Below are positions 1-9,722 of a DNA stretch of 64,000 nt, piece by piece (positions within the stretch are counted from its first letter, which is position 1; every line of letters begins with the position of its first letter). The position numbers and the translations under genes were made by a program. The notes under the pieces are model-generated. The model was not told where the DNA came from. It searched no databases and was given only the letters and a program-made list of their open reading frames with translations. This DNA is from an uncultured Aquimarina sp. GTDB lineage: Bacteria > Bacteroidota > Bacteroidia > Flavobacteriales > Flavobacteriaceae. The DNA is taken from contig NZ_CANLYD010000025.1 in assembly GCF_947495315.1 (NCBI RefSeq), positions 19,066 to 83,065 on the forward strand, given 5' to 3'.

Positions 1-51
1 CGTTTTAAAAAAGGCCCTATGTCATTATTTATGCGTTCAATTACCGGATAA
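1..51 (+). CDS. C-terminal end of a gene entering from the left (partial)
   Basis: The first frame is open from the window edge and ends in TAA at 49-51, giving a tail of 16 residues ending FMRSITG. The residue composition looks like coding sequence, but the fragment is too short to assign a family. It could be the chance end of an open frame, since no start is visible inside the window. Confidence 0.4.
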   Translation, partial: RFKKGPMSLFMRSITG

Positions 52-183
52 AAAGAAAGAATAATCTGTACTTATGAATAGTTTGAGCTTTTTTTTGATT
101 TAAAAAGTTTGTTCTAATCAAAGCGTCTGTGTTCTTTGTAGCTGTTTCGATTTTGGTTACTTTTGGCTGTAAAATTATTCATA

Positions 184-723
184 ATGAAAAACATTCTAGC
201 CTTTGCTGGTTCTAATAGTAGCACTTCTATTAATCATAAACTTGTAGAATATGTTGCTTCAGAAATAAAGGATCATAAAATTAAAGTTTTGAAATTGGCG
301 AATTACCAAATGCCAATGTATAGTGAAGATGCCGAAAAGGAGAATGGCTTTCCTGGGATGGCGTTAGGTTTAAAACAAGAAATATCAGAAGCAGATGCTT
401 TGATTATTTCAGTTAATGAACATAATGGTACGTGGAGCGCTTTTTTTAAAAATGTAATTGATTGGTTATCTCGATTAGATCGTAATTTTCTGGAAAGTAA
501 GAAGATATTGCTAATGAGTACTTCTCCTGGTCAACGAGGTGGATTAGGTTCTTTAGAATTTGCAAAAAATGTATTACCAAGATTTGGAGGAGAGATTATA
601 GAGAGTTTTAGTTTTCCTTCGTTTCATTCAAATTTTTCCTCAGAAGATAAAACGGTTACGGATGAGACACTTTTGTTGGGATTAAAGGAAGTTCTAAGTA
701 CTTTTGCCCATCAGATTAAATAG
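184..723 (+). CDS. NADPH-dependent FMN reductase family protein
   Basis: This encodes a flavodoxin-fold oxidoreductase of the NADPH-dependent FMN reductase type, about 179 residues, a normal length for the family. The N-terminus has the phosphate-binding loop for FMN (AGSNSSTSIN, residues 5-14), and a second flavin-contacting stretch follows in the SVNEHNGTWSAFFKNVIDW region, where family members usually have PEYNGS. I chose ATG at 184. A longer frame opens at TTG 163, but the extra seven residues precede the first beta strand and would be atypical. The gene ends 3 bp before pabB, so the two are probably cotranscribed. It is cytoplasmic and its electron acceptor cannot be told from sequence. 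Confidence 0.85.
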   Translation: MKNILAFAGSNSSTSINHKLVEYVASEIKDHKIKVLKLANYQMPMYSEDAEKENGFPGMALGLKQEISEADALIISVNEHNGTWSAFFKNVIDWLSRLDRNFLESKKILLMSTSPGQRGGLGSLEFAKNVLPRFGGEIIESFSFPSFHSNFSSEDKTVTDETLLLGLKEVLSTFAHQIK

Positions 724-726
724 CTC

Positions 727-2034
727 GTGCGAAGTACCAAAATATATACTTTAGATAATTCTTCAGAATTTAAAATCAGATTATTGCAATGGGCACAACA
801 ATTTGATGACATTATGTGGCTGGATTCCAATACATATTCTCAGAAGTATTCCAGCTATGATGCAATTCTAGCAGTTGATGCTTTTACCTCCATAAAAACA
901 GACTATTATTCTTCTTTCGATAAACTAAAAGAATATCAGGAACAAACTACGGATTGGATTTTTGGGTATTTATCTTATGATTTAAAAAATGATGTAGAAA
1001 AATTGGTTTCGGAAAATTCCGATAACCTTGATTTTCCGGATTTGTATTTTTTTCAACCTAAGAAAATATTCCTTCTTAAGGATGACAAACTAGAAGTTCA
1101 ATATCTAAGAATGGTAGATGATGAAATGGATGAAGATTACCGGTTTATTGAAACTTTTCCATCCTCAATAGAGATTTCTAGTGAAGATTCTCCCTGTGGT
1201 AAGGTTAAAATAAGGTTGCGAATAACCAAGGATGTATACAAGGAAAAAATCCAACAAATGCTTGCGCATATTCATCGGGGAGATATTTATGAAGCAAATT
1301 TCTGTCAGGAGTTTTTTGCAGAGAATAGTTGTATTGCACCTTTAGAGACCTATCATCATCTTAATCAAATTTCGAAACCACCATTTGCTTCATTTTTTAG
1401 AATGAATGATCAGTATATGCTATCGGCATCTCCCGAAAGATATTTGAGAAAAGAAGGAAGCAAAATTATCTCTCAACCCATAAAAGGAACTGCAAAACGA
1501 TCAACTATAATTGAGGATGATAAAAAACTAGTTTCTGCATTGGAACAAGATCCAAAAGAACAATCAGAAAATGTGATGATTGTGGATCTGGTTAGAAATG
1601 ATCTTTCCCGAACTGCATTAAAAGGTACTGTCAATGTAGAAGAATTATGCAAGGTGTATACTTTTAGACAGGTACATCAGATGATATCTACGGTAGTTTC
1701 GGAGATTGATCCAGAGATTTCACCAGTGGATGTTATTAGAACCACATTTCCAATGGGTAGTATGACTGGTGCTCCTAAAATTTCTGCTATGAAAATTATA
1801 GAAGATTTAGAGGAGTCTAAAAGAGGTTTGTATAGCGGAGCGGTAGGATATTTTACCCCAGAAGGAGATTTTGATTTTAATGTGGTGATCAGAAGTATTT
1901 TGTATAATGAGAGGAAGAAATATATTTCTTATACGGTGGGTGGAGCAATCACAGCTAAATCTGATCCTGATAAGGAATATGAAGAATGTTTGATTAAGGC
2001 AAAGGCAATGAGAGAAGTGCTAGAAGGATTGTAG
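727..2034 (+). CDS. pabB: Aminodeoxychorismate synthase component I
   Basis: This is a chorismate-utilising enzyme of the anthranilate/aminodeoxychorismate synthase component I family, 435 residues. The family blocks DLVRND (287-292), FPMGSMTGAPK (341-351) and YTVGGAIT (402-409) are intact. The PIKGT motif at 251-255 has lysine at 253. In this family PIKGT marks PabB, while TrpE usually has PIAGT, so the reaction is chorismate plus ammonia to 4-amino-4-deoxychorismate for folate synthesis. The start is GTG at 727, three bases after the upstream stop; no ATG lies before the conserved N-terminal region. No glutaminase subunit (pabA) lies next to it, so it must be elsewhere, possibly shared with TrpG. 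Confidence 0.9.
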   Translation: MRSTKIYTLDNSSEFKIRLLQWAQQFDDIMWLDSNTYSQKYSSYDAILAVDAFTSIKTDYYSSFDKLKEYQEQTTDWIFGYLSYDLKNDVEKLVSENSDNLDFPDLYFFQPKKIFLLKDDKLEVQYLRMVDDEMDEDYRFIETFPSSIEISSEDSPCGKVKIRLRITKDVYKEKIQQMLAHIHRGDIYEANFCQEFFAENSCIAPLETYHHLNQISKPPFASFFRMNDQYMLSASPERYLRKEGSKIISQPIKGTAKRSTIIEDDKKLVSALEQDPKEQSENVMIVDLVRNDLSRTALKGTVNVEELCKVYTFRQVHQMISTVVSEIDPEISPVDVIRTTFPMGSMTGAPKISAMKIIEDLEESKRGLYSGAVGYFTPEGDFDFNVVIRSILYNERKKYISYTVGGAITAKSDPDKEYEECLIKAKAMREVLEGL

Positions 2035-2481
2035 TTTGTAACTTTTTACTGCCACTAAATAAAATTCTTTCTAAGATGAATAATTGTTTCGTTTTTACCT
2101 GAATTATTAATTGGAACTTCGTTATGAGTGTTGACATGGCTTTGGGCGAGACGAAGTGTTGGAGTATTTTCCAAGTTTTAGCATAGTAGTTTATACTGAA
2201 CCAAGTCGAAGGACTATGGTAAAACTTTAAAATGTAGTGAAACGTTATATTTTGCAATAGTTTCGACACGGAATAGATTTTCTAATGTAAAGGGAGAGGA
2301 CGCTCAGATAGATGGCGGATAGGTAATATAATTTGTATGACCAGGTATAGAAATGTTAATTATTACTGTTTTGATATTTTTTTTAAAATATATGGTAACA
2401 AATCCTCCATTTATGACACTAAATAGAAACATATTGAATGTTAGCGATAACACAGAACACCGCTTTTAAATTTAAAATTAT
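2035..2481. other. Intergenic region upstream of the giant protease
   Basis: This stretch of 447 bases has no convincing gene; the short frames in it have no coding character. It holds one copy of a dispersed repeat (2227-2254, listed separately) and, just before it, segments such as ACTGAACCAAGTCGAAGG and TTTCGACACGG. These look like degraded copies of short intergenic repeats common in flavobacteria. The promoter of the 2482 gene should lie in the last 150 bases, but I see no clear TAnnTTTG element. Confidence 0.5.
2227..2254 (+). repeat. Dispersed repeat, copy 1
   Basis: The core TAGTGAAACGTTATATTTTG is matched, in inverted orientation, by the segment at 9384-9412. Aligned over 28-29 bases the copies differ by about two substitutions and one extra base. 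The two copies bracket the 6.75-kb protease gene. Confidence 0.6.
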
Positions 2482-5400
2482 ATGAGTAAAATTACTTTAA
2501 CTTATTGTTTCTACGTATTTTTTTTATTATCCTTTCCTGCCAAAGTATTCTCACAAGAGTTGTGGTGGGAAATTTCAACTAACCAATATTCTAAAAGTAA
2601 ATTAGATATTGATAATGAAACGCTGGTTTTTGAAATAAATAGTGACCGTATTGAGGATGTTATTAAAAGAACCTCTTTTAGATTTTCAAAAAATAACCAA
2701 AAGCATATTATCAATTTCCCGGTAGAGGCTAATAAAATAAAGAGTTTTGAAGTTTTCAGAACCGAAGTTCTTCATCCTTATTTAGCTGTAAAATATCCCA
2801 ATATTTCATCTTTTGTAGGTGTTGCAATTGATAACCCTAAGGAGATCATACGATTCAGTTATTCCCCAGGTGTCGGGTTGCAAGGAAATATAGTGAGGCC
2901 AGGAAAAAAGACATTGATTATAAAACCAGTAAACAAAAAGGTACACGTTTTATTTAGCTCAGGACAAGAAAAAATAGAATCCACATTTAATTGCGAGACT
3001 GATGGGCTTCTTTCTGAGAAATTGAATGATAAAAATGCATTACATTCTAAAAATGCCAATGATGGAAATTTGAGAAGATATCGTTTAGCATTATCAGTCA
3101 CTGGAGAGTATTCACAATTTTTTCTTGATGGAACTGAGGTGAGTGATTTAGAAAGAAAAACGAAAGTAATGGCTGCAATGGTAGCTTCTATAAATAGGGT
3201 GAATGGGATTTTTGAAAGAGATTTTGGTGTTACTTTACAGATCATTCCAGAAAACGACTCCTTGATATTCTTGGATGCTGCTAATGATCCTTATCTATCT
3301 GGAAATAGCCTCAATAACGAATTACAGAATACACTTGATACAGATCCTAATGTAGGTAGTGCCAGATACGATGTGGGACACTTATTTCATTTTGAAAATG
3401 CAATTTACGGAAACGCTGGTTGTATCGCTTGCGTTTGCACGGATGGATCAAAAGGAAGTGCTTTTACGGTGCATAGTGACCCTAGTTCGGATAATTTTAA
3501 TCTAATCGTAGCTCATGAATTTGGCCATCAATTTGGCGGATTTCATGTGCAAAGTAGTCCGAATTGCAGAAGTGGTTTTAATAGTGAAGTAGAACCGGGT
3601 AGTGGAAGTACAATTATGGGCTATGCTGGAATATGCTCACCAAATGTACAAAATCAACCAGATGATTATTTTAATTATGTTGATATTAGAGATGTTGCAA
3701 TCTGGACAATAGATAATAGCGACTGCGCAGAAATTATAACTACTGGTAATACTGCTCCCGATGCAGATGCAGGTAATGATTATACAATTCCAAAATCTAC
3801 CCCATTTGTTTTAGAAGGGACGGCTACCGATATAGATGGCGATACAGGTTTGACATATTGTTGGGAACAAAATAATCCAGAAGATCCTTTTTCTTCAAAT
3901 ACCCCTCAACCTAACTGGGTTAATGGTCCATTGTTTAGATCCCTATTACCAAAAGATGAAGGTAAAAGGTATTTTCCTAAACTAGATGATGTACTAACAG
4001 GTAATATTACACCTACTTGGGAAGTACTGCCAGCTGTAGCAAGAACCATGAGATTTGAACTCACCGTCCGGGATAACGTTTTGCAGGGAGGTCAAAGTAA
4101 TACCGATGGAGTTTTACTGACAGTTGCTGATAATTCGGGACCATTTATAGTTACTTCTCAAAATACGGAGGAACTTTGGAATGTAGGAGAAGAAGTTACA
4201 GTTAGTTGGGATGTAGCAAATACAGATCAAGCACCAGTTAGTGCAAATACGGTGGATATTTTACTCTCTGTGGATGGCGGATATACATATCCATATGTAA
4301 TTCAAGATGATATAACGAATGATGGATCAGAAACATTTGTTTTACCAAATGTAGACAGTTCAACATCAGCCAGAATTATGATAAAGGCATCTAATAATAT
4401 CTTTTTTGCTGTAAATAACACTGATTTTGAAGTACAATCCTCAGAATTTGCTATAAACACTACAGAAAGTACTGTTTCTGTTTGTAAACCTGAAAATGCA
4501 ATTTACAATCTTGAATACCGTACTTTTTTAGATTTTAGTGAAGAGGTAGTCTTATCCGCAGAGAATCTTCCGGTTGGGTTAAACGCAACTTTTGAACCTT
4601 CAACGATTATTGGAAATCAATTAGAAGGCATTCCAATTCAACTTACAATTTCTGGAACAGAAAATCTTGTAGTAGGAGCATATGATTTTTCTATTAAAGG
4701 GAGTTCTGTTTCTGGTTCTGAAAAAATAGTAAACCTTACCCTTTTAGTATTTAACGATGAAATAAATACCCCTACATTAATTTCTCCTTCGGATAATGAA
4801 ATAGGGTTCGAATTGAATCAATCTTTTACTTGGTCAGAAGATACCAATGCAGAAGCTTATGAAATCCAGATAGCTACAGATGGGGGGTTTAGTACTGTTA
4901 TAGAATCTAAGATTGTTTCAGAAAATAATTATACACCAGAAAATTTAGAATATAGTACGTCATATTTCTGGAGAGTACAAAATATAAACCCTTGTGGGCC
5001 GAATGTTTTTTCTTCGATCAATACATTTGTTACCCAATGTGCAGACCCAGAAGAGTTTCGATATATCGCTATTGGACCTTCATTTGTGAATTTAGGTTGG
5101 GTTGATGATAATTCGTTGACTTGGGATATCGAATATGGACCATCCGGATTTATATTGGGTGATGGAATTAGTGTAGAAGCTACATCGAATCCATTTGAGA
5201 TAAATAATTTAAATTCATTATTTGATTATGATTTTTACATTAGGTCAACATGTTTTGATGGAAGTACGGGAAGATGGATAGGACCTATTTCTGCTTCTAC
5301 CACAGAAGATTTTTGTTCTGGAGATCGTTTTTATGATTCAGGAGGTGAAACAGGTAACTATTCTAACAATGAAAATATAACGACTGTAATTAGTCCGAGT

Positions 5401-8400
5401 ACTGCTCAAGATCGTGTACGAGTTAATTTTGAATCATTTCTTTTAGAATCCTGTTGTGATGCGCTTTCTGTTTATGATGGTACGGATACATCAGCACCTT
5501 TAATTGGTGTTTTCTCCAGTGTTTCACCGGGAATGATTCTATCAACCAATGAGTCGGGTGCTCTTACCTTTGTATTTAGATCTGATGGGAGTGTAACAGC
5601 ACAGGGATGGGAAGCACAGGTGATATGTGAACCTAAACCTAATTGTGATAAGCCAGAAAATTTTGGAGTTAACAATATAGATGCCACAAGTGCTATACTC
5701 AGCTGGGATACAGATAATGAATCTTCGTCCTGGGATCTTGAGTATGGTTTAAGTGGATTCGATGAAGGTACAGGAACTATTGTAAACAGTACTGAAACTA
5801 GTTTTACGATTAATGGTTTAGATCCAATCACTTCTTATGATGTTTATATAAGAGGTAATTGTACTGCAGGTGGTGTCAGTGACATTGAAGGCCCATTGAC
5901 ATTTACAACATTATGCGAAGTTATCTCAGCTCCATTTATCGAAAGTTTCGAAGAGTTTACAACTCCTGTGTGTTGGTCAGAAGAAGTTGCAGGTTCTTGG
6001 TCTTATAATCTTTTCGCGAATAATGATGCGTCTCAGGCCGGAGATCGTAATATTCTGAGAAATACAAACTACGCTTGGGTAGATGGCTCTTTTCCTAATG
6101 GAGAAAATGCAGTTTCAATACTAAACACACCCTTAATAGATATATCTACATTAACAGAACCTTCTATACAGTTTTCAGTTTTCAGTAAAAATACAATTGA
6201 TAACACCTATAATACATTGGTTGCTGAATTCTACGATGGAATGAATTGGAATATTATTTTAGAAGTGCAAGAAAACACTGGTGGGTGGAGAGATATTGCA
6301 ATTAATTTAGAAAATTATACAATCTCAGGTCCAATACAAGTAAGATTTACAGTAACAAAAAATAGCCCTGGTAATCCTGAATATAACGATATTTTGATTG
6401 ATGAAATAAAGGTGGATGAAATGCCTTCTTGCCTCAATCCATATAGATTAGAAGTTTCTAATATTAAGGGACGATCAGTAGACATATCTTGGATATCGTC
6501 TGGCAATGAATCTAACTGGGAACTGCAATATGGACTGCAAGGATTTACTCCAGCAACTGCAATTAATGAGATAGTAACTTCTAATCCATATGAAATTTCA
6601 GGATTAGAGCCTACAACAACTTATGAATTGTATTTAAGAGCTGTTTGTGGAATTGGAGATAATAGTGAATTTATTGGTCCAATCACTTTTACAACGGATT
6701 GTGATCCTTTTGAGGTTCCATTTGTAGAGAGTTTTTTCAATTTCAGCAGACCAGAATGTTGGAAAGAAGGAACTGACAATTCTTGGTCATACGGAATAAT
6801 TTATGATTTCAATTTAGACATTAATATTCCAGATCGAACATCAGGAGAGAATACGAATTATACCTGGAAGTATAACAGCTTTAATAATTCTCAGACCCCT
6901 TCGTATTTATTTACTCCTTTTATAGATGTTTCTTCCTTAAGTATTCCATCCGTACAATTTTCATTATATAGTAATTTGATTACTAATGAAAACTACAATA
7001 CACTTACGGTGGAATTTTTTGATGGTGTTAATTGGAATTTGTTATTGACTTTTGCCGAATCCACAGAAGCTTGGAGAGATTATTATTTTGATTTGTCATC
7101 ATATACAATTTCTGATAATATAAAAATAAGATTTGGTATCGTTGATAATCAGAATAGCAGTGAGTTTAATTATATTTTGATTGATGATGTAAAAGTAGGG
7201 GAATTACCTTCTTGTTTTAATCCAAATTCACTTTCAGTATCAGAAATAAGTATCGATAGCGCTACCATTAATTGGGCAGCAGCAGCAGATGAAAGTAATT
7301 GGCAAATTCAATTTGGAGAAAAAGATTTTGTTATTGGAGAAGGAACACTTGTAGATACGGTTAATACTACTGAAATTATTAACAATCTTAATTCTGGTAC
7401 AGAATACGACGTGTATGTGCGTTCTAACTGTGATACAGATGGTTTTAGTGAATGGATAGGTCCTCTCAGTTTTAGTACAATTCCAGATTACTGTAATGGA
7501 GATCTTTTTTATGACTCCGGAGGATCGAATGGGAATTATTCTAATAACGAAAATGAAACAATATTGATAGCTCCTCAAGATACGGGAGACAGAGTACGCG
7601 TTATTTTTGACTTATTTAGTCTAGAAAGTTGTTGTGATAACCTGTCGGTGTATGATGGACCTGATAGTTCATCACCTTTAATAGGAGTATTTAATAATAA
7701 CTCACCTGGAGAAATTGTTTCTACCCACGAATCTGGAGCATTAACTTTTGTATTTAGATCAGATGGAAGCGTAACTCGAACGGGTTGGGAAGCACGGGTA
7801 TTCTGCGAACCTAAACCTAACTGTAGCGCTCCGATTAATCCGGTAACTACATTTATATTAGCGAATGATGTAGAATTGTTCTGGACATCTTCTGGACTTG
7901 ATGCCAATTGGGAACTAGAATATGGGGTAACAGGATTTGATCAAGGCTCAGGAACAATAATTAACACAACCGATAATCCGTATCGAATTACGAATCTTAC
8001 TGCAGATACTTTTTATGATGTATATATCAAGACGATTTGCGATGATGGAGGATTTAGTGACGTGGTGGGACCTATCACCTTCAAAACAGAAGTTTCATGT
8101 CCAGCTCCTTCGGGATTTGTAGTGAATTCAGTTACCGGTCAAAGTGCTAATATATCCTGGGATCTTACAGGTGGAAATGAACAGTTTTGGGAAATCGAAT
8201 ATGGAGTAAGTGGTTTTATACAAGGTAATGGAACTGTGGTTCCATCAGAAGTTAATACTTTGGATATTCTTGATTTGGCACCAACTACCAATTATGATAT
8301 CTATATTAGGTCTAATTGTGGAATTGACGAAGCAAGTATTTGGGCTGGACCATTTAGTTTTAGAACCTCCTGCGATCCAATTTCTAATGAGACCAATCAG

Positions 8401-9231
8401 TTTGTTCAGAACGGGAGTTTTGAGTGCGGTGACTTGGGGTCTTGGAGATCTATCGGAACAGGCATTAATGCAAGCTGTCAATATGATTTTACCGTCTTAG
8501 AAAATTCTTTTAATGTATGCGTTATCGTACCAAATATTAGTCCTACAGATGGTCAATATGCAGCCTTTACAAGTTTTGATGGGAATGCAGGAGATGTATA
8601 CATACTAGAACAAACCATTGTATTACCCTCTAATCTTTCATCAGCCACATCGCTTATTGCGTCATTTGATTTTGTGGTAGAATATAGTATTACTAATACA
8701 GCAGCTACAGCAGAAAGAACCTTAGAAGTTGATATGTTTGATACATCTAATAATTTAATCACTACTATCGATCGACAATCCTTTGGAATGAATCCTACGG
8801 TTGGAAATATTAATACTTCCATTAGCAAAGATATATTATTGGATTTATTAAGTTATGAGGGACAAGAGGTAATACTGAGGTTTACCGCTAATATTCCTGA
8901 TACCTTTACAGGGCCATCAAAAGCATTAATAGATAATGTTTCATTGATTGCGGAGAATAGCTTGTCTGTAGAAGAAACAGAATTATTGGGGGATGATTTG
9001 GTAATATCTCCTAATCCTAATAATGGAAATTTTGGTATATTCTATAGTGGTAGCAATACGCTAAAAGAGATTCAAGTATTTGATCTTACAGGAAAGTTAA
9101 TCTTTGATGAGGATTTATCTCAATTTAATAAAGAGAAACTAATTACATTAAATAATCCAGAAGCTGGAATGTATCTTATTAAGATTACGTCTGATAAAAA
9201 AGCAATTACCAAAACAATTATCATTCAGTAA
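2482..9231 (+). CDS. Giant secreted M12B-type metalloprotease with CUB, FN3 and MAM-like modules and a T9SS sorting domain
   Basis: This encodes 2249 residues. A signal peptide ends near residue 25 (VFS-Q). A propeptide-like region precedes a reprolysin-type (M12B) zinc protease domain: HEFGHQFGGFH at 345-355 supplies the three zinc histidines and the catalytic glutamate, and Met379 in IMGYAG is the Met-turn. Downstream come an Ig/PKD-like region, many fibronectin type III repeats (recurring WELEYG...ITNL...YDVYIR), two CUB domains (about 945-1049 and 1671-1775) and two MAM-like jelly-roll modules (about 1146-1320 and 1408-1577). The last 75 residues begin around SPNPNNGNF and are a type A T9SS sorting domain, so the protein should cross the outer membrane and be surface-attached or released. 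The CUB and MAM blocks are clear internal duplications. It has its own terminator and looks monocistronic. The substrate is unknown. Confidence 0.92.
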   Translation: MSKITLTYCFYVFFLLSFPAKVFSQELWWEISTNQYSKSKLDIDNETLVFEINSDRIEDVIKRTSFRFSKNNQKHIINFPVEANKIKSFEVFRTEVLHPYLAVKYPNISSFVGVAIDNPKEIIRFSYSPGVGLQGNIVRPGKKTLIIKPVNKKVHVLFSSGQEKIESTFNCETDGLLSEKLNDKNALHSKNANDGNLRRYRLALSVTGEYSQFFLDGTEVSDLERKTKVMAAMVASINRVNGIFERDFGVTLQIIPENDSLIFLDAANDPYLSGNSLNNELQNTLDTDPNVGSARYDVGHLFHFENAIYGNAGCIACVCTDGSKGSAFTVHSDPSSDNFNLIVAHEFGHQFGGFHVQSSPNCRSGFNSEVEPGSGSTIMGYAGICSPNVQNQPDDYFNYVDIRDVAIWTIDNSDCAEIITTGNTAPDADAGNDYTIPKSTPFVLEGTATDIDGDTGLTYCWEQNNPEDPFSSNTPQPNWVNGPLFRSLLPKDEGKRYFPKLDDVLTGNITPTWEVLPAVARTMRFELTVRDNVLQGGQSNTDGVLLTVADNSGPFIVTSQNTEELWNVGEEVTVSWDVANTDQAPVSANTVDILLSVDGGYTYPYVIQDDITNDGSETFVLPNVDSSTSARIMIKASNNIFFAVNNTDFEVQSSEFAINTTESTVSVCKPENAIYNLEYRTFLDFSEEVVLSAENLPVGLNATFEPSTIIGNQLEGIPIQLTISGTENLVVGAYDFSIKGSSVSGSEKIVNLTLLVFNDEINTPTLISPSDNEIGFELNQSFTWSEDTNAEAYEIQIATDGGFSTVIESKIVSENNYTPENLEYSTSYFWRVQNINPCGPNVFSSINTFVTQCADPEEFRYIAIGPSFVNLGWVDDNSLTWDIEYGPSGFILGDGISVEATSNPFEINNLNSLFDYDFYIRSTCFDGSTGRWIGPISASTTEDFCSGDRFYDSGGETGNYSNNENITTVISPSTAQDRVRVNFESFLLESCCDALSVYDGTDTSAPLIGVFSSVSPGMILSTNESGALTFVFRSDGSVTAQGWEAQVICEPKPNCDKPENFGVNNIDATSAILSWDTDNESSSWDLEYGLSGFDEGTGTIVNSTETSFTINGLDPITSYDVYIRGNCTAGGVSDIEGPLTFTTLCEVISAPFIESFEEFTTPVCWSEEVAGSWSYNLFANNDASQAGDRNILRNTNYAWVDGSFPNGENAVSILNTPLIDISTLTEPSIQFSVFSKNTIDNTYNTLVAEFYDGMNWNIILEVQENTGGWRDIAINLENYTISGPIQVRFTVTKNSPGNPEYNDILIDEIKVDEMPSCLNPYRLEVSNIKGRSVDISWISSGNESNWELQYGLQGFTPATAINEIVTSNPYEISGLEPTTTYELYLRAVCGIGDNSEFIGPITFTTDCDPFEVPFVESFFNFSRPECWKEGTDNSWSYGIIYDFNLDINIPDRTSGENTNYTWKYNSFNNSQTPSYLFTPFIDVSSLSIPSVQFSLYSNLITNENYNTLTVEFFDGVNWNLLLTFAESTEAWRDYYFDLSSYTISDNIKIRFGIVDNQNSSEFNYILIDDVKVGELPSCFNPNSLSVSEISIDSATINWAAAADESNWQIQFGEKDFVIGEGTLVDTVNTTEIINNLNSGTEYDVYVRSNCDTDGFSEWIGPLSFSTIPDYCNGDLFYDSGGSNGNYSNNENETILIAPQDTGDRVRVIFDLFSLESCCDNLSVYDGPDSSSPLIGVFNNNSPGEIVSTHESGALTFVFRSDGSVTRTGWEARVFCEPKPNCSAPINPVTTFILANDVELFWTSSGLDANWELEYGVTGFDQGSGTIINTTDNPYRITNLTADTFYDVYIKTICDDGGFSDVVGPITFKTEVSCPAPSGFVVNSVTGQSANISWDLTGGNEQFWEIEYGVSGFIQGNGTVVPSEVNTLDILDLAPTTNYDIYIRSNCGIDEASIWAGPFSFRTSCDPISNETNQFVQNGSFECGDLGSWRSIGTGINASCQYDFTVLENSFNVCVIVPNISPTDGQYAAFTSFDGNAGDVYILEQTIVLPSNLSSATSLIASFDFVVEYSITNTAATAERTLEVDMFDTSNNLITTIDRQSFGMNPTVGNINTSISKDILLDLLSYEGQEVILRFTANIPDTFTGPSKALIDNVSLIAENSLSVEETELLGDDLVISPNPNNGNFGIFYSGSNTLKEIQVFDLTGKLIFDEDLSQFNKEKLITLNNPEAGMYLIKITSDKKAITKTIIIQ

Positions 9232-9277
9232 GCTGTGTTTTTATAATATGTTGATTAATAATTAAATAAATTATGAG

Positions 9278-9320
9278 CCTAGCCGATAGTAAATCTATTA
9301 TTGGCTAGGTTTTGTTATTT
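9278..9320 (+). terminator. Rho-independent terminator of the protease gene
   Basis: The arms CCTAGCC (9278-9284) and GGCTAGG (9303-9309) pair perfectly, partial pairing continues inward, and a T-rich run follows (TTTTGTTATTTTTT). It begins 46 bp after the protease stop codon. Confidence 0.8.
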
Positions 9321-9617
9321 TTTAATATCGTTTGTTTTAACCAGTTTATCAATTAGAAAATCTATAATGTTTTGAGATCATTCCAAAATATAGCGTTTCA
9401 CTAAAATTTTAACCCATTTTATCAATATTGTTACATTAAGCTAAAAAATTTGTTTTGTTACATTAGCTTTTCGAAGTGCAATTAAAAATAAAGACTACAA
9501 TCTTAGAGTGCTAAGACTAAACCTTGGGAGATGTCATATTTTATATTATAGTGAAGTAATGTCTTACGATTCCATCTATATGGGATTTAATTTACTGATA
9601 ATTAGTTTTTTGTAGCT
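9321..9617. other. Intergenic region between convergent genes
   Basis: I see no gene in this stretch. It contains the second dispersed repeat copy (9384-9412), a 14-base direct repeat TTGTTACATTA(A)GCT at 9428-9442 and 9455-9468, and a small inverted repeat TCTTAG-N4-CTAAGA at 9501-9516. Confidence 0.5.
9384..9412 (-). repeat. Dispersed repeat, copy 2 (inverted)
   Basis: On the minus strand this reads as a near copy of 2227-2254, with core TAGTGAAACGCTATATTTTG. It lies 75 bp beyond the terminator of the protease gene. Confidence 0.6.
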
Positions 9618-9722
9618 TTAAAGCTTTTCAATAAATTCAAGGATAGTTCTAAGGTCTTGCAGTGAAACAATGTCAATGAATCCAGGTTCAAATAAGATTC
9701 TTTCTAAAACTCTTTCTAACAT
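9618..9722 (-). CDS. Possible small overlapping reading frame, 34 residues
   Basis: An ATG at 9722 opens a frame of 34 codons ending in TAA at 9618-9620, shifted relative to the 3' end of the sigma-like gene and running about 70 bases past it. The predicted product is strongly helical and amphipathic (starts MLERVLERILFEPGF, ends LEFIEKL), which looks more protein-like than random AT-rich sequence. It could be a translationally coupled small protein, the remains of a longer C-terminus of the 9688 gene separated by a frameshift, or chance. I recognise no family. Confidence 0.25.
   Translation of the reverse strand: MLERVLERILFEPGFIDIVSLQDLRTILEFIEKL

Noticed and set aside
1994..2269. 91-codon minus-strand frame after pabB
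   Set aside because: Overlaps the end of pabB and repeat-like spacer; no family features or suitable start context.
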